Origin: Promethearchaeota archaeon
GTDB taxonomy: Archaea > Asgardarchaeota > Thorarchaeia > Thorarchaeales > Thorarchaeaceae
Direction of reading: 5' to 3'
DNA length: 47,128 nucleotides
Assembly (NCBI GenBank): GCA_027031765.1
Contig: JALVPN010000041.1
Coordinates: 1 to 47,128, forward strand
Shown here: positions 32,221 through 41,226 of the stretch, piece by piece
How the letters are laid out: each line of letters opens with the position of its first letter
Position numbering within the stretch: the first letter of the stretch is position 1
Translations under genes and position numbers: made by a program
The notes under the pieces: generated by a model
The model's database searches: none
What the model was told of the DNA's origin: nothing
Seen by the model: the letters and a program-made list of their open reading frames with translations, nothing else

Positions 32221-33885
32221 ATGTCTGACGAGCCCCGAGAAGAGTTCTCAATACACTGGATCCGCGACATTGTTGACAGAGTAGCGGCACGTGACGTTGA
32301 CAGCCACCTCATCTCGACGGGCAAGAGTCCAAGTGGGGTCATCCACATCGGCTTCATGCGTGAGATCATAATCGCGGACATCATCAAACGGGAACTCGTC
32401 AGAATGGGGCACACTGCACGCACCATGTTCGTCGTTGATGACTATGACCCGCTGCGTGCGTTTCCACCTGGCATCACCCTGTCACCTGAGGACTGGCTTG
32501 GCGTCCCCTATTCGGACATACCTGATGAGTTCGGCTGCTGTGAGAGCTTTGGTGCACACTGGGCGAACCAGCTCATAGAGTCGTTCCCCGAGTTCGGCGT
32601 GGAGCCCGAGGTGGTCTGGACCAGCAAGCTCTATGAGACCCCTGAGATGCGCCAGGCCGTCCGCGTGTGCCTCAAGAACACCCCTGTGCTGCGCGACATC
32701 ATGGTGAAGTACGTGGCCCGGGACTTCAGTGAAGAACAACGTGCCCAGTACGTCCAGGCGATGAAGACATGGTACCCTGCCTCGGTCGTGTGTCCGGAGT
32801 GTGGCCGCCTCCAAGCTGGAGGGAAGGGGGCCATCCGTCCAAACCGTGTCCTGGACTACGACCCGGACTCTGATGAGATATCCTTCAGGTGTGAGCACTG
32901 TGGCACTTCCATGAAACTCCCCTTCGAAGAGGCACGGCTCAAGCTGACCTGGCGTGTGGACTGGCCCACAAAGTGGTACGTCTTGGGTGTGACCTGCGAG
33001 CCGGCCGGCAAGGACCATGCCGTCAAGGGTGGCTCCTATGACACGGGCCTTGAGATCTCGCGCAGGGTCTTCGGGTGGCCAGGGCCCGTCAAGGTGCCCT
33101 ATGAGTGGGTCCGGATTGGGGGCCGGGACATGAGCACTTCCAGTGGCATCGTGTTCACCCCGAGGTCATGGTCGCACATTGCACCACCAGAGCTGTTCAG
33201 GTACCTGATGCTCACGACTGACATCGAGCGTGCGGTCAACATCCGGCCCGAGAACATCCCCGATGCGGTCGACCAGTATGACCGGTTCGAGCGTGTGTAC
33301 TACGGTGTCGATGGTGCGGATGAACAGCGGGTACGCCTGGCACGGCTCCTGTACCCTCTCATGACCCGCGGCCCGCCGCGGCCCGACTACCTGCCCAAAC
33401 TCCCCTTCAAGTACGCAGTTGTGATGGCCCAGTTGCGGCCCGTGCTGGGGGACGGCACCGTGATGGAACGTTGCAGGGCCGCGCTCATGAAACAGTACTC
33501 CCTAGAGGCCATCACCGACGAGATGGAGGAACACATGGAGGTACGTCTGGCGCGTGCACTTGCTTGGGTCAGGGAATTTGGTACTGAACGCGACCGCATT
33601 GAGATTGCAGATGTCGTCCCGGAGGACATCACTGCGACCTTTACGGACGACGACCGCGAGTTCCTTGCACGGGTCGCAGAGTTCCTCCGTCAGGGCCAGC
33701 CGAGTGACGAGGAGGTCCAGACAGCAGTCTTTGAGCTTGCCCGTTCCATCGGTATCCGCCCCAAGCGGGCATTCATGGTCCTCTACAGGCTCATCCTGTC
33801 GCGGAAGTCGGGCCCGCGTCTGGGCCCCCTGGTCGTTGCGCTCGGCCCTCGCTGGGTCGCTGACAGGATATCCTCAGTGCTGTGA
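32221..33885 (+). CDS. lysS: Class I lysyl-tRNA synthetase
   Basis: This archaeal-type enzyme charges tRNA-Lys. In 554 residues it has the HIGH-like motif PSGVIHIGF near residue 37, VDDYDPLRAFPPG, the zinc site CPECG and CEHCG near residues 196 and 222, and the KMSKS-like RDMSTSSG near residue 301. Further conserved text is KYVARDFSEEQRAQY and KWYVLGVTCEPAGKDH. The class I form is typical of most archaea and unlike the bacterial/eukaryotic class II enzyme. ATG at 32221. An A/T-rich stretch (TTCATTAG) about 40 bp upstream may be its promoter. Confidence 0.96.
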   Translation: MSDEPREEFSIHWIRDIVDRVAARDVDSHLISTGKSPSGVIHIGFMREIIIADIIKRELVRMGHTARTMFVVDDYDPLRAFPPGITLSPEDWLGVPYSDIPDEFGCCESFGAHWANQLIESFPEFGVEPEVVWTSKLYETPEMRQAVRVCLKNTPVLRDIMVKYVARDFSEEQRAQYVQAMKTWYPASVVCPECGRLQAGGKGAIRPNRVLDYDPDSDEISFRCEHCGTSMKLPFEEARLKLTWRVDWPTKWYVLGVTCEPAGKDHAVKGGSYDTGLEISRRVFGWPGPVKVPYEWVRIGGRDMSTSSGIVFTPRSWSHIAPPELFRYLMLTTDIERAVNIRPENIPDAVDQYDRFERVYYGVDGADEQRVRLARLLYPLMTRGPPRPDYLPKLPFKYAVVMAQLRPVLGDGTVMERCRAALMKQYSLEAITDEMEEHMEVRLARALAWVREFGTERDRIEIADVVPEDITATFTDDDREFLARVAEFLRQGQPSDEEVQTAVFELARSIGIRPKRAFMVLYRLILSRKSGPRLGPLVVALGPRWVADRISSVL

Positions 33886-33986
33886 CCCGGGGACGCGTGG
33901 CCCCCTGAGTGCTCACGTGTCCGTGGCCGCCAGTCCAGTCCGGGATGCGTCAGTGGCCTTCCGGTCGCAGTCTATGTCCCCAGCAC

Positions 33987-33995
33987 CTTTATTAA
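33987..33995 (+). promoter_or_regulatory. TATA-box candidate for the CDP-alcohol phosphatidyltransferase gene
   Basis: CTTTATTAA lies about 50 bp before the ATG at 34041. Confidence 0.5.
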
Positions 33996-34040
33996 CCGAC
34001 CAACGCCCGCGAGGGCAACGGTCCTTAGCGAGGCGGTCGC

Positions 34041-34727
34041 ATGCTAGGAAGACTCCGTGAACGCTACCAACGTGCAATGATGCCTGTAGGGCGGGCACTG
34101 GCGCGCACCGGTGTGACGCCCAACATGATTACGTGTATGACCCTTGTGGTGGCAATGTTGAGCGCCCTCGCGTTCTATCTTGGCGACCTGCTCCTCGGCC
34201 TCGCCATCATGGTCTTCACAGTGGTGCTTGATATGATGGACGGTGCGGTTGCCCGGGCTGCCGACATGGCATCGCCCTTCGGTGCCACCCTTGACCACAC
34301 CCTGGACCGCTATGCGGAGTTCCTATTCATGTTTGGACTGATGCTCGGGCCGGCCGGTTCTCCGCAGAAGTTCGTGCCATGGCAATGGGGCTACTTCGCA
34401 CTCTTCGGTATGATAATGGCCAGCTTCGTACGTGCAAAGGCCGAGTCTGTAGGTGGGATGGAGAGCTGTACGGTAGGCGTTGCCGAGCGACAGGAGAAGT
34501 TGATACTCATGATGGCTGGCATCCTCATCGTCGCCCTCTTCCCAGACTCATGGGCACAGGCCCTGTCGTTTGCACCCGCCGGACTGTCCTCCCTCCTACA
34601 GTCCCTTGAGGTTGTGAATGTCCTCACCCTGTTCGTGATCGTGGCGGGTGTGTTGTCACATATCACAGTCGTACAACGGCTCATGTATGCACGGAAGGTG
34701 ATACTCGGGACGCCAACAGGTGATTGA
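34041..34727 (+). CDS. CDP-alcohol phosphatidyltransferase (archaetidylinositol-phosphate-synthase-like)
   Basis: These membrane enzymes attach a polar alcohol to CDP-archaeol in phospholipid synthesis. The 228-residue protein has the full signature D-x2-D-G-x2-A-R-x8-G-x3-D-x3-D, seen as DMMDGAVARAAD then FGATLDHTLDR near residues 69-97. The N-terminal RTGVTPNMIT is also typical. Five to six membrane helices are visible. The head-group is not determined by sequence alone; inositol-1-phosphate or glycerol phosphate are the usual choices. It stands alone. Confidence 0.9.
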   Translation: MLGRLRERYQRAMMPVGRALARTGVTPNMITCMTLVVAMLSALAFYLGDLLLGLAIMVFTVVLDMMDGAVARAADMASPFGATLDHTLDRYAEFLFMFGLMLGPAGSPQKFVPWQWGYFALFGMIMASFVRAKAESVGGMESCTVGVAERQEKLILMMAGILIVALFPDSWAQALSFAPAGLSSLLQSLEVVNVLTLFVIVAGVLSHITVVQRLMYARKVILGTPTGD

Positions 34728-34786
34728 TGACCTGTCCCAATCAGACTAGAACCGGGGTTGAAGCGTGACAGCACTCCGAGCAAGGG

Positions 34787-35143
34787 CTAGTCCGTTAGGT
34801 CGAACACGCGTTCCATCGTCACTGTGAGGAAGTACTTTGCCTCACGCATGGCCTGTTGCCCCCTCTTTGTTATACCGTAGTATTTCCGTGGCGAGTCGTC
34901 ACCGTGCTGTTCCTCAATCAGGCCGTCCTTCATCAGGCGGTATATTATCGCGTACCCGCTGACGGTGGCTGGTGAGAACCCGAACCGCTCGTTGATGAGC
35001 TCCTTTATCTCATAGCCGTAGTGTGGCCGCTCCTGCAGGAGACGCAGGATGTAAATCCACAGCATCTCCTTTGTCAACTTCTTGACCAGTCTTGTCACGG
35101 CCTTTGGCTTCTTCTCATGCCCCTGTCCTTCGGCCTCCGTCAT
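34787..35143 (-). CDS. PadR-family transcriptional regulator
   Basis: The PadR winged helix reads LWIYILRLLQERPHYGYEIKE, then FSPATVSGYAIIYRLMKDGLIEEQ and RKYYGITKRGQQ. The 118 residues are a short form with a brief C-terminal helix for dimerisation. A basic/acidic N-terminal extension of about 25 residues precedes the fold. Its ATG overlaps the stop of trmY by 4 bp, so it is translated from that transcript; the target is unknown. Confidence 0.92.
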   Translation of the reverse strand: MTEAEGQGHEKKPKAVTRLVKKLTKEMLWIYILRLLQERPHYGYEIKELINERFGFSPATVSGYAIIYRLMKDGLIEEQHGDDSPRKYYGITKRGQQAMREAKYFLTVTMERVFDLTD

Positions 35144-35727
35144 GTGTGGACCATCCTCTCAAAGTATGATATCACTGCTGCAATGCAGTGACTGCTCAGG
35201 TAGCTGACCGGACCCAGCCTTACCCGGGGCAGGTCGTACTCCACAATGACCTCTTCGGTCTGGGAATCGAAGCCCCGATGGTCTCCGAGCATAAAACTGT
35301 TCTGCGCACTGGTCCGCAGGGCCCCAACACGGTCTATTGGGGTGCCACTCTCATCAAGGACCCATACGTGGTCGCCACGTTGCTGCAGCCTCGAAACAAG
35401 TCCGGCCACAGACTCGTCACGGACTGAGACATATCCTACACTCTCTCCCCTGAGTGCATCCCGTATGAGCTCTGCCCACTCCACTTCACACTCTGGCACA
35501 ATGTCCGGCCCCCTGAACGTGAGCGTCTTCTGGTGCGCTACCGACACTACAAGTCGGAGCTGTGACCTGGGCCAGCATGATGGCCCCCAACCAAAACACG
35601 CAGCAAGACACCTGCACACAATATCAACACGACGGCCCGTACCCGGGAGATCCTTGTAGCTGAAGTCCCCGCGGACTGACATCCCGGGCATTACGAGGAT
35701 GAACGTGAGCTGTGTGCCGGGTGCCAT
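35140..35727 (-). CDS. trmY: tRNA (pseudouridine(54)-N(1))-methyltransferase TrmY
   Basis: TrmY is the SPOUT methyltransferase that makes N1-methylpseudouridine at tRNA position 54 in archaea. The 195-residue protein shows KDLPGTGRRVDIVCRCLAAC near residue 25, the family's first motif, and the C-terminal SPOUT cofactor knot in FMLGDHRGFDSQTEE and RVRLGPVSYLSSHCIAAVIS. It lies downstream of eS26 without a clear A/T box, so an eS26-trmY-padR transcript is likely. Confidence 0.9.
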   Translation of the reverse strand: MAPGTQLTFILVMPGMSVRGDFSYKDLPGTGRRVDIVCRCLAACFGWGPSCWPRSQLRLVVSVAHQKTLTFRGPDIVPECEVEWAELIRDALRGESVGYVSVRDESVAGLVSRLQQRGDHVWVLDESGTPIDRVGALRTSAQNSFMLGDHRGFDSQTEEVIVEYDLPRVRLGPVSYLSSHCIAAVISYFERMVHT

Positions 35728-35812
35728 CTGGCATACCAGCTACCGGTGAGTGTGTTGTCCACCCATTGTACCCGTAGTGCACCCGGCTGACATCGTGAAG
35801 TGCAGGTGACAT

Positions 35813-36097
35813 TCAGCGGCGTGGCTGCGGACGCCTCTCGCTGGCGCTGCGGATCTGGACGCGCCCGGCATGCACTGCACAGCTCACGCAGTAGTACTGT
35901 GTCACAAGCCTGGTCTGGATGAAGCTCCCCTGCTTTCTCAGCTCCCTTGCGAGCTGCGGGTCGACTGCTGAGACCCTGCGGGTAAACTTCTTCGCCTTGT
36001 CCGCAGGCACGAGCCTGCCGCACATGGAGCACTGGACAGTACCGGTCTTGCCAGCCTTGCCCTTGCTCCGTCCTCTGGACTTTCTCTTCTTTGCCAT
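35813..36097 (-). CDS. rps26e: Ribosomal protein eS26 (S26e)
   Basis: The 94-residue protein begins MAKKRKSRGRSKG and has the zinc pairs CSMCGRLVP (near residue 23) and YYCVSCAVHAG (near residue 68), with FTRRVSAVDPQLARELRKQG between, which is the eS26 signature. eS26 sits at the mRNA exit channel of the small subunit and occurs in eukaryotes and TACK/Asgard archaea. An A/T box TGTTTTAAGG (reverse strand, 36141-36150) lies about 45 bp before the ATG. Confidence 0.95.
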   Translation of the reverse strand: MAKKRKSRGRSKGKAGKTGTVQCSMCGRLVPADKAKKFTRRVSAVDPQLARELRKQGSFIQTRLVTQYYCVSCAVHAGRVQIRSASERRPQPRR

Positions 36098-36140
36098 GAC
36101 TCACACCAGTAGCTGGCTCTGCCAACCGCTCGCCCGGTGG

Positions 36141-36150
36141 CCTTAAAACA
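36141..36150 (-). promoter_or_regulatory. TATA-box candidate for eS26-trmY-padR
   Basis: On the reverse strand TGTTTTAAGG, about 45 bp before the eS26 ATG at 36097. Confidence 0.5.
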
Positions 36151-36261
36151 TTGTCCATGCTGCCCCCTGACCGGACCTCTTTTTTTTCCCCCCACAGCCT
36201 GGCCGCGCCAGTACTGTCTGGCCGTATGGAGGACATGCCCCTCCTGTTTGTCTGGCCGTCC

Positions 36262-37338
36262 TCAGAGGTACGGTGATATGGTGTCCAGTACTTGCTCTAT
36301 GACCTCGCGGTTGCCCCTGACAATCAACTCGTGAACAGTCCTCTTGAACCCCTGGTCAGACAGCTGCGGACAGGGCCGGCCCATCAGCCCCGCAAGACTC
36401 GCCTCAATACATGGCCCCATCACAAAGGGGTTATAGCCCCCTTCAAGCACCCAGAAGGAGCCATGTACCGGTGTGGACTCCGTGAGCCTGTGGACAAGGG
36501 CACCAAACTTCCAGAAGGTGGAGCTGTCCACACTCATGTTCCCTACAGGGTCGGCGTAGTGTGGGTCGTAGCCGGCGGACACGGCAATGATGTCCGGCTC
36601 GAAGTGCTCGACTGCGGGTGCAATGATGGAGTCCATTGCGTCGCCGTACGACTCGTCAGGCGACCCCATCAGGAGCGGGACGTTGATGTTCGTACCCACC
36701 GCCTCCCCATGCCCTAGTTCTTCGAAGTGGCCCATCCCACACCTGTCGTAGTCGTACTCGTGGAGAGAGATGTACTGGACGTTTGGGTCTGCATAGAATA
36801 TCTCGGCGGTGCCGTTCCCGTGGTGGTCGTCAAAGTCGACTATTGAGGCGCGCTCCACTCCCATGGTCTGCATGACGTGACGCAGGGCAATTGCCACGTT
36901 GTTGAAGTAACACAGCCCCATCGCATTCGATGTGCTGGCATGGTGTCCCGGTGGACGTACGAGGGCGAAACTGTGGTCGACATCCCCGCTCATGACCATC
37001 CTGGCAGCATGCATTGCACCACCCACTGCTGCCAGGGCTGAACGCGCAAGCTCAGGGCTCGCATAGGCCGACTCCCCGAGGTCACCAGTCCCGAGTGCCG
37101 ACATGATCAGCACGGCATCCACAATGTATGGGGAGTGTACCTTGAGGACATCTTCGACAGTCGCCTTTGTTGACGACTCGAAGGCCACCTCTCCCGCGAT
37201 GGCGCAGTCCCTGAGGTGGCGGAGTGCCATCTGTACGCGCAGGGGGTCATCAAAGGCCTCCAGGTTCGGGCGTGGGAACGGCTGTCGGTGACGACCGGCC
37301 TTGCGCGCCGTCACAAGGGCCACCGTGTGTTCTGTCAT
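36262..37338 (-). CDS. Histone-deacetylase-family hydrolase
   Basis: These zinc amidohydrolases remove acetyl groups from lysines, polyamines or other amides. The 358-residue protein has RPPGHHASTSNAMGLCYFNN near residue 128 (tandem catalytic His), SIVDFDDHHGNGTAEIFY near residue 165 (zinc Asp and His), AVSAGYDPHYADP near residue 255 (second zinc Asp), and VLEGGYNP near residue 297, matching the catalytic Tyr region. It therefore looks active. The A/T box GATTTAAG at 37370-37378 (reverse strand) is at the very end of cca, 35 bp before the ATG. The substrate is unknown; archaeal chromatin proteins are one option. Confidence 0.93.
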   Translation of the reverse strand: MTEHTVALVTARKAGRHRQPFPRPNLEAFDDPLRVQMALRHLRDCAIAGEVAFESSTKATVEDVLKVHSPYIVDAVLIMSALGTGDLGESAYASPELARSALAAVGGAMHAARMVMSGDVDHSFALVRPPGHHASTSNAMGLCYFNNVAIALRHVMQTMGVERASIVDFDDHHGNGTAEIFYADPNVQYISLHEYDYDRCGMGHFEELGHGEAVGTNINVPLLMGSPDESYGDAMDSIIAPAVEHFEPDIIAVSAGYDPHYADPVGNMSVDSSTFWKFGALVHRLTESTPVHGSFWVLEGGYNPFVMGPCIEASLAGLMGRPCPQLSDQGFKRTVHELIVRGNREVIEQVLDTISPYL

Positions 37339-37369
37339 GGTGTGGTCACGCAGCTCTCGTGGCGCCCGG

Positions 37370-37378
37370 CCTTAAATC
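37370..37378 (-). promoter_or_regulatory. TATA-box candidate for the histone-deacetylase-family gene
   Basis: Reverse-strand GATTTAAGG abuts the cca stop codon and lies 35 bp before the hydrolase ATG. Confidence 0.5.
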
Positions 37379-38837
37379 ATCGCATTTCACCCGGCGGCAG
37401 TACCGGTGGCCTCGGGGTCACCGGGTAGACGAACCTGTAGAGCACATTCAGCACCCTTGCTGATGCAGCCCCTGCTCTTGGTGACAGGCGGAGTCCCCGG
37501 ACGGGGTCTGCTGCAATCACAGCGTCAATGAGGTCGGCCGCACGCGTGAACTCGCGCCGCTCCCAGGCATAGAGGTGGCCGTCCTTCTCAACACAGTCGG
37601 GGTGGCGCCGTGAGAACTCTTCCACTGCCGCTTCCAGGTGCAGGGGTGGCCCCTTCCTGAGGTAGGTCGCCCCTATGGTCGGGTGTTCCACTATGACGCC
37701 AAGCGCGAGGGTCTCGCCATCAATCAGGACTTCGGTCAGCGACCTACCGAACCTGGGCTCGCCTGTCCTCTCCCGCAGCAGTGCCTTCTCAAGTCTCCTG
37801 CTGACCCGGTATAGCTTGTCTCGGAGTGTGGTGTAGTGTACGTCTCCGGTCATGACGAACTCGCGGGCGAAGGCGTGTGGGGCAAGCCACTCGGGCAGCG
37901 GGTCGGTGGGGATGGGCCTCTCAATGAACATCTGCTCCGCCTCCCTCGTGCTACTGGAGCTGAGCAGGTGCTCAAGGTGTGCGACCCGGTGGACGAGCCA
38001 CCTGTGACCCCGGGGGTCGAAACTTGATGCGACGTTCCGTCGTGGGTCTGTGGGGTCCACTATGAACAGCCGGTCATCCCTGAACGTCGGTACCTCTCTC
38101 AACTCAGCAAGGCCCCTACCAAGCGGGTCGACGGGCTCCTCTGACAGGCGGGCCAGCGCCCGCATTGCGCCTGTCAGGCCGCGTCTTGCTATCACCAGCA
38201 CCTCAATGGCGTACCCGGTGAAGCCCATCCGCCCCACTGCGCACATGTCCCCATAGGCATGAGAGGCACGCACAAATGACTTGAGCAGTCGTACGTCGTC
38301 CCGTAGCCTCTCGTCAAGGTGCTCGACAACGTACCGGGTGTGGTGTATGGTCCTGTCGACGGCGGTGACTGGTCCGAGGCGGGCAAGTTGTCCGGCCGGG
38401 ATGTCGAAGCAGCCGACGATGTCCACATCGAACCCCTCGTAGAGTAGCGACAGGTACGGGTGCTGCGAGTAGGTCTTCTGGATGTTGGAGGCGCCCAGTG
38501 CGCGTGCAGCCCCTGTGAACCACGTGCCCACAAGGCGGTCAAAGAGGGCGCTGAGTTGCTGCTGGCACTGGGCCCGGGGCAGTGAGAGTATGTCCTCATA
38601 GTCCTCGGGTCTGAGGGCCACGAACATGTCTATGTCAGACGCATCCCGCAGCTGGGTCTGTTTCCGCCCGGTGGAGCCCTGTGCCTCAATGAAAGAGTAT
38701 GAGATGCCGTGTTCCTCAGCCCATGTCCTGAGGGCCCCCTCTATGTTGTGGATTGCTATCTGTTGCTCCACGAGCTCGTCCTGTGTGGGCGTTATCTTTG
38801 CAAGCACGTGCTCTCTCAGTTGCTCCGGGACTTCCAT
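37377..38837 (-). CDS. cca: CCA-adding enzyme, archaeal class I
   Basis: The enzyme adds or repairs the 3' CCA of tRNA. From ATG 38837 the protein has 486 residues. The nucleotidyltransferase head reads FIEAQGSTGRKQTQLRDASDIDMFVAL near residue 45, with G-S and the D-x-D of the catalytic site; LDVDIVGCF-like text (GFDVDIVGCFDI) supplies the third Asp. A central tRNA_NucTransf2 part includes VRLLKSFVRASHAYGD and MGFTGYAIEVLV near residues 185-215. The track start 20 codons upstream is less likely, since the family begins near LREHVLAKITPT. CCA is nonetheless also encoded in both tRNA genes here, implying a repair role as well. Confidence 0.93.
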   Translation of the reverse strand: MEVPEQLREHVLAKITPTQDELVEQQIAIHNIEGALRTWAEEHGISYSFIEAQGSTGRKQTQLRDASDIDMFVALRPEDYEDILSLPRAQCQQQLSALFDRLVGTWFTGAARALGASNIQKTYSQHPYLSLLYEGFDVDIVGCFDIPAGQLARLGPVTAVDRTIHHTRYVVEHLDERLRDDVRLLKSFVRASHAYGDMCAVGRMGFTGYAIEVLVIARRGLTGAMRALARLSEEPVDPLGRGLAELREVPTFRDDRLFIVDPTDPRRNVASSFDPRGHRWLVHRVAHLEHLLSSSSTREAEQMFIERPIPTDPLPEWLAPHAFAREFVMTGDVHYTTLRDKLYRVSRRLEKALLRERTGEPRFGRSLTEVLIDGETLALGVIVEHPTIGATYLRKGPPLHLEAAVEEFSRRHPDCVEKDGHLYAWERREFTRAADLIDAVIAADPVRGLRLSPRAGAASARVLNVLYRFVYPVTPRPPVLPPGEMR

Positions 38838-38910
38838 GTCCACCACGGCCTGCACCGCAGGGCACGACCACTGCGGGGCCCCTGAACCCTGCTGCACCCA
38901 TCACAGCTCA

Positions 38911-38920
38911 CTTTTAAAGC
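38911..38920. promoter_or_regulatory. Possible bidirectional TATA box between cca and the NUDIX gene
   Basis: CTTTTAAAGC is nearly symmetrical and sits about 30 bp before the NUDIX ATG on the + strand and about 75 bp before cca on the - strand. It is the only clear A/T box in the gap. Confidence 0.5.
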
Positions 38921-38947
38921 GTCCTGCTGTGCGCCACAGACAGCGAC

Positions 38948-39457
38948 ATGTCGGACGGGCACACCATGACGGAAACGCTCCCAATTGCAATCACAGTCCT
39001 CCGGTGCGGCAGCGGGTTCGTGTTCCTGAGGCGGCGGAACCCACCGTATGAACACCTGTGGAGCCTTGTTGGTGGCAAGGTCAATGTGGGGGAGCATATC
39101 AGGAGTGCCGCCATACGCGAGGTCATGGAAGAGACCGGTGCCGATACCGTCCGCGACTACACGCTGAGGGGTGTCGTCTCAGAGCGCCTGCTTGACCACG
39201 ACGGCTCCCTCCTCGCACACTTCCTGATCTTCGTGGGACACGCCGAGATAGACTCGTTCGTGCCCTCGGGTCGGGAGGGCGAGCTCGCGCTCTTCACTCC
39301 GGCAGAGGTCGAGGCGCGCCGGGACGAGTTCCTGCCCTCTGACCTCGAAATGTTCAGGACAATGAGCACCCCCGGCTCCGGGACAGTCTTGTACGAGGCG
39401 GAGCTGGTACGGCTCGACAGGTATGTCCTCAGGTACTACAGGATGGCTGGGAATTGA
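38948..39457 (+). CDS. NUDIX-family hydrolase
   Basis: The 169-residue protein has the NUDIX box G-x5-E-x7-REUXEEXGU in full (GGKVNVGEHIRSAAIREVME then ETGAD, near residues 38-62), preceded by FVFLRRRNPPYEHLWSLVGG, the usual entry strand. It hydrolyses a nucleoside diphosphate linked to another moiety; the substrate is not given by the motif. It ends where the downstream gene starts (TTGA overlap). Confidence 0.93.
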   Translation: MSDGHTMTETLPIAITVLRCGSGFVFLRRRNPPYEHLWSLVGGKVNVGEHIRSAAIREVMEETGADTVRDYTLRGVVSERLLDHDGSLLAHFLIFVGHAEIDSFVPSGREGELALFTPAEVEARRDEFLPSDLEMFRTMSTPGSGTVLYEAELVRLDRYVLRYYRMAGN

Positions 39458-40494
39458 GGACTGGAGATATCGAAGTGCGTCCCCTTGCTGGGGAGAGCAT
39501 GGGTGTGCGGTCAATGTGCACAGAGGTCATCACACCTGACCTCCGCATTGTACTCGACCCATCGGCAGCGCTCTCCCGCAGGTCGGGCCTTGACCCACAC
39601 CCCACGGAGTACCGTCGTCTGCTCGCCACACTGGAGCAGGTCTTCAGGGCCGCAAGACGCGCTGATGTCCTGTTCATCTCCCACTACCACTATGACCACG
39701 TCCGCCCCGGCTTCACGGACTACCAGTACAACATGAGTTGCCGCGAGGAGCTCCTCCGCATGTTCGAGGGCAAGCATGTGCTGGCCAAGGACAACCGGTC
39801 AAAGATCAACCCCTCCCAGCGCAGACGGGGGTACTACTTTGAGAAGGACGTTGGACCAGTAGCCGTCGTACTCGAGTGGTGTGACGGCCGTACGTTCGAG
39901 TTCGGTGGCACACGCATAACGGTCTCACCTCCACTCCCACACGGCCCCGAGGGGACACGCCTCGGCTACGTTGTTGCAGCAACGGTCTCGCATGGCGACT
40001 CCGCCGTGGTATATGCCCCTGATGTCCAGGGGCCGGTCTCGTCCAGTTCCCTGCTGTACCTTGAGCGTCAGAAACCTGACCTGTGCATCGTGGGTGGCCC
40101 GCCGGTCTACCTGTCCCGGTTCACCGAAGAGAGCCGCAGCGCCGCGCGCGAGTCGCTCATCAGGCTCGCAACGGTCGTCCCGGTGCTTGTGGTCGACCAC
40201 CACCTGTTGCGCTCTGCGGACTGGGAGACGTGGCTGAGGCCGGTAGTCTATGCGGCCTCTCAGTACGGCCATCATGTCTACACTCTCGCCCACCTGGCAG
40301 GCCAGCCGCCAGACTGCCTCGAGAGCCGCCGTGCAGACCTGTACGCCGCATCCCCGCCGCCGCCAGAGTTCACTGGATGGACCGCACTGCCCCGGGACGC
40401 GAAGTCCAAGACGATGCCCCCAGTGGGCTCTCCGCCGCCAGCATGGTATTACGATAGAGACGACAAACCCTCTAATAGTATTGAGGAGGACTAG
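39454..40494 (+). CDS. Metallo-beta-lactamase-fold hydrolase, UPF0282 type
   Basis: The protein has 346 residues from a TTG that overlaps the NUDIX stop by 4 bp. Near residue 75 it has ISHYHYDHVRPGFTDYQYN, a H-x-H-x-D-H-like metal motif in the form typical of UPF0282. Later motifs are VSPPLPHGPEGTRLGYVVAA near residue 152, VVYAPDVQGP near residue 180, CIVGGPPVYLS near residue 210, and VVDHHLLRSADW near residue 245. The family is archaeal and of unknown substrate. It is probably cotranscribed with the NUDIX gene. Confidence 0.88.
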   Translation: MRTGDIEVRPLAGESMGVRSMCTEVITPDLRIVLDPSAALSRRSGLDPHPTEYRRLLATLEQVFRAARRADVLFISHYHYDHVRPGFTDYQYNMSCREELLRMFEGKHVLAKDNRSKINPSQRRRGYYFEKDVGPVAVVLEWCDGRTFEFGGTRITVSPPLPHGPEGTRLGYVVAATVSHGDSAVVYAPDVQGPVSSSSLLYLERQKPDLCIVGGPPVYLSRFTEESRSAARESLIRLATVVPVLVVDHHLLRSADWETWLRPVVYAASQYGHHVYTLAHLAGQPPDCLESRRADLYAASPPPPEFTGWTALPRDAKSKTMPPVGSPPPAWYYDRDDKPSNSIEED

Positions 40495-40552
40495 ACATGA
40501 TGCCCCCAGCACCTGTTTCTGCTGCAGGACGTACCCTAGTAGGTGGGACTCG

Positions 40553-41140
40553 ATGGTGACGCCAGCGGTCGACTCAGATGATACCCGGAGCACCATGAGC
40601 TCCGATGTCTCCTCAACACGCGAGCTGCTACAACGCTTCAAGTCGGCAGTGAAGGAGGCCCACGGCCTACTTCAGGGCGAGGAGTACCAGCGGGCCATGG
40701 CACTGTACTTTGATGCCAGCCAGTCGGCAGACGAGATGTGCGAACGGTTCTTCACACTGCTCATGCGCACGGCCCCCAGCGATGCGCACCGCGTCCTACT
40801 TGTGGAGCTCCTCAGCTGGCGTCTCCGATACCTCACTGCACAGCACCAGTACCACCTGGCAGTGGCAAAGACCCTGACCGGCCTGCCAAGAGAAGAGTGG
40901 ATTGCACGGGTCGAGACAATAGTCATCCTCTCCCAGAGCCTCGTGGCAAAACTCCTCCCCGCACTGGAACTCGTCGGCTCGTCCTCACTCGGTCACAGGA
41001 TCCGCTCGCTCCTCGCTGACTGGACGGAGTCTGTCCGTGACCTTGTCACAAACCTCAGGAACTGGGGCCTCGCCAGCGCCCAGGCTGCACGTGTCCTGGA
41101 GTGGGCTATCGATAACAGACTTGTTGGTGACCGCACATAG
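40553..41140 (+). CDS. Helical protein of unknown function
   Basis: The start is ATG 40553 (195 residues) or 40595 (MSSDVSSTREL). The track start inside UPF0282 is not credible. The protein is nearly all helix, with TRELLQRFKSAVKEAHGLLQG, YQRAMALYFDASQSADEMCE, LLVELLSWRLRYLTAQHQY and LGHRIRSLLADWTESVRDLV. It may be a small alpha-helical bundle or TPR-like protein. No known family is recognised. An A/T box CTCTAATAGT near 40469 lies in the end of the upstream gene. Confidence 0.6.
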   Translation: MVTPAVDSDDTRSTMSSDVSSTRELLQRFKSAVKEAHGLLQGEEYQRAMALYFDASQSADEMCERFFTLLMRTAPSDAHRVLLVELLSWRLRYLTAQHQYHLAVAKTLTGLPREEWIARVETIVILSQSLVAKLLPALELVGSSSLGHRIRSLLADWTESVRDLVTNLRNWGLASAQAARVLEWAIDNRLVGDRT

Positions 41141-41226
41141 TGACTCAGCCCCTACTCGTGTGCTGTCCCATGTCCAAGAGCACCTGCATGGACAGTCCAG
41201 ACCAGACTACACCAGACCAGACCGAC

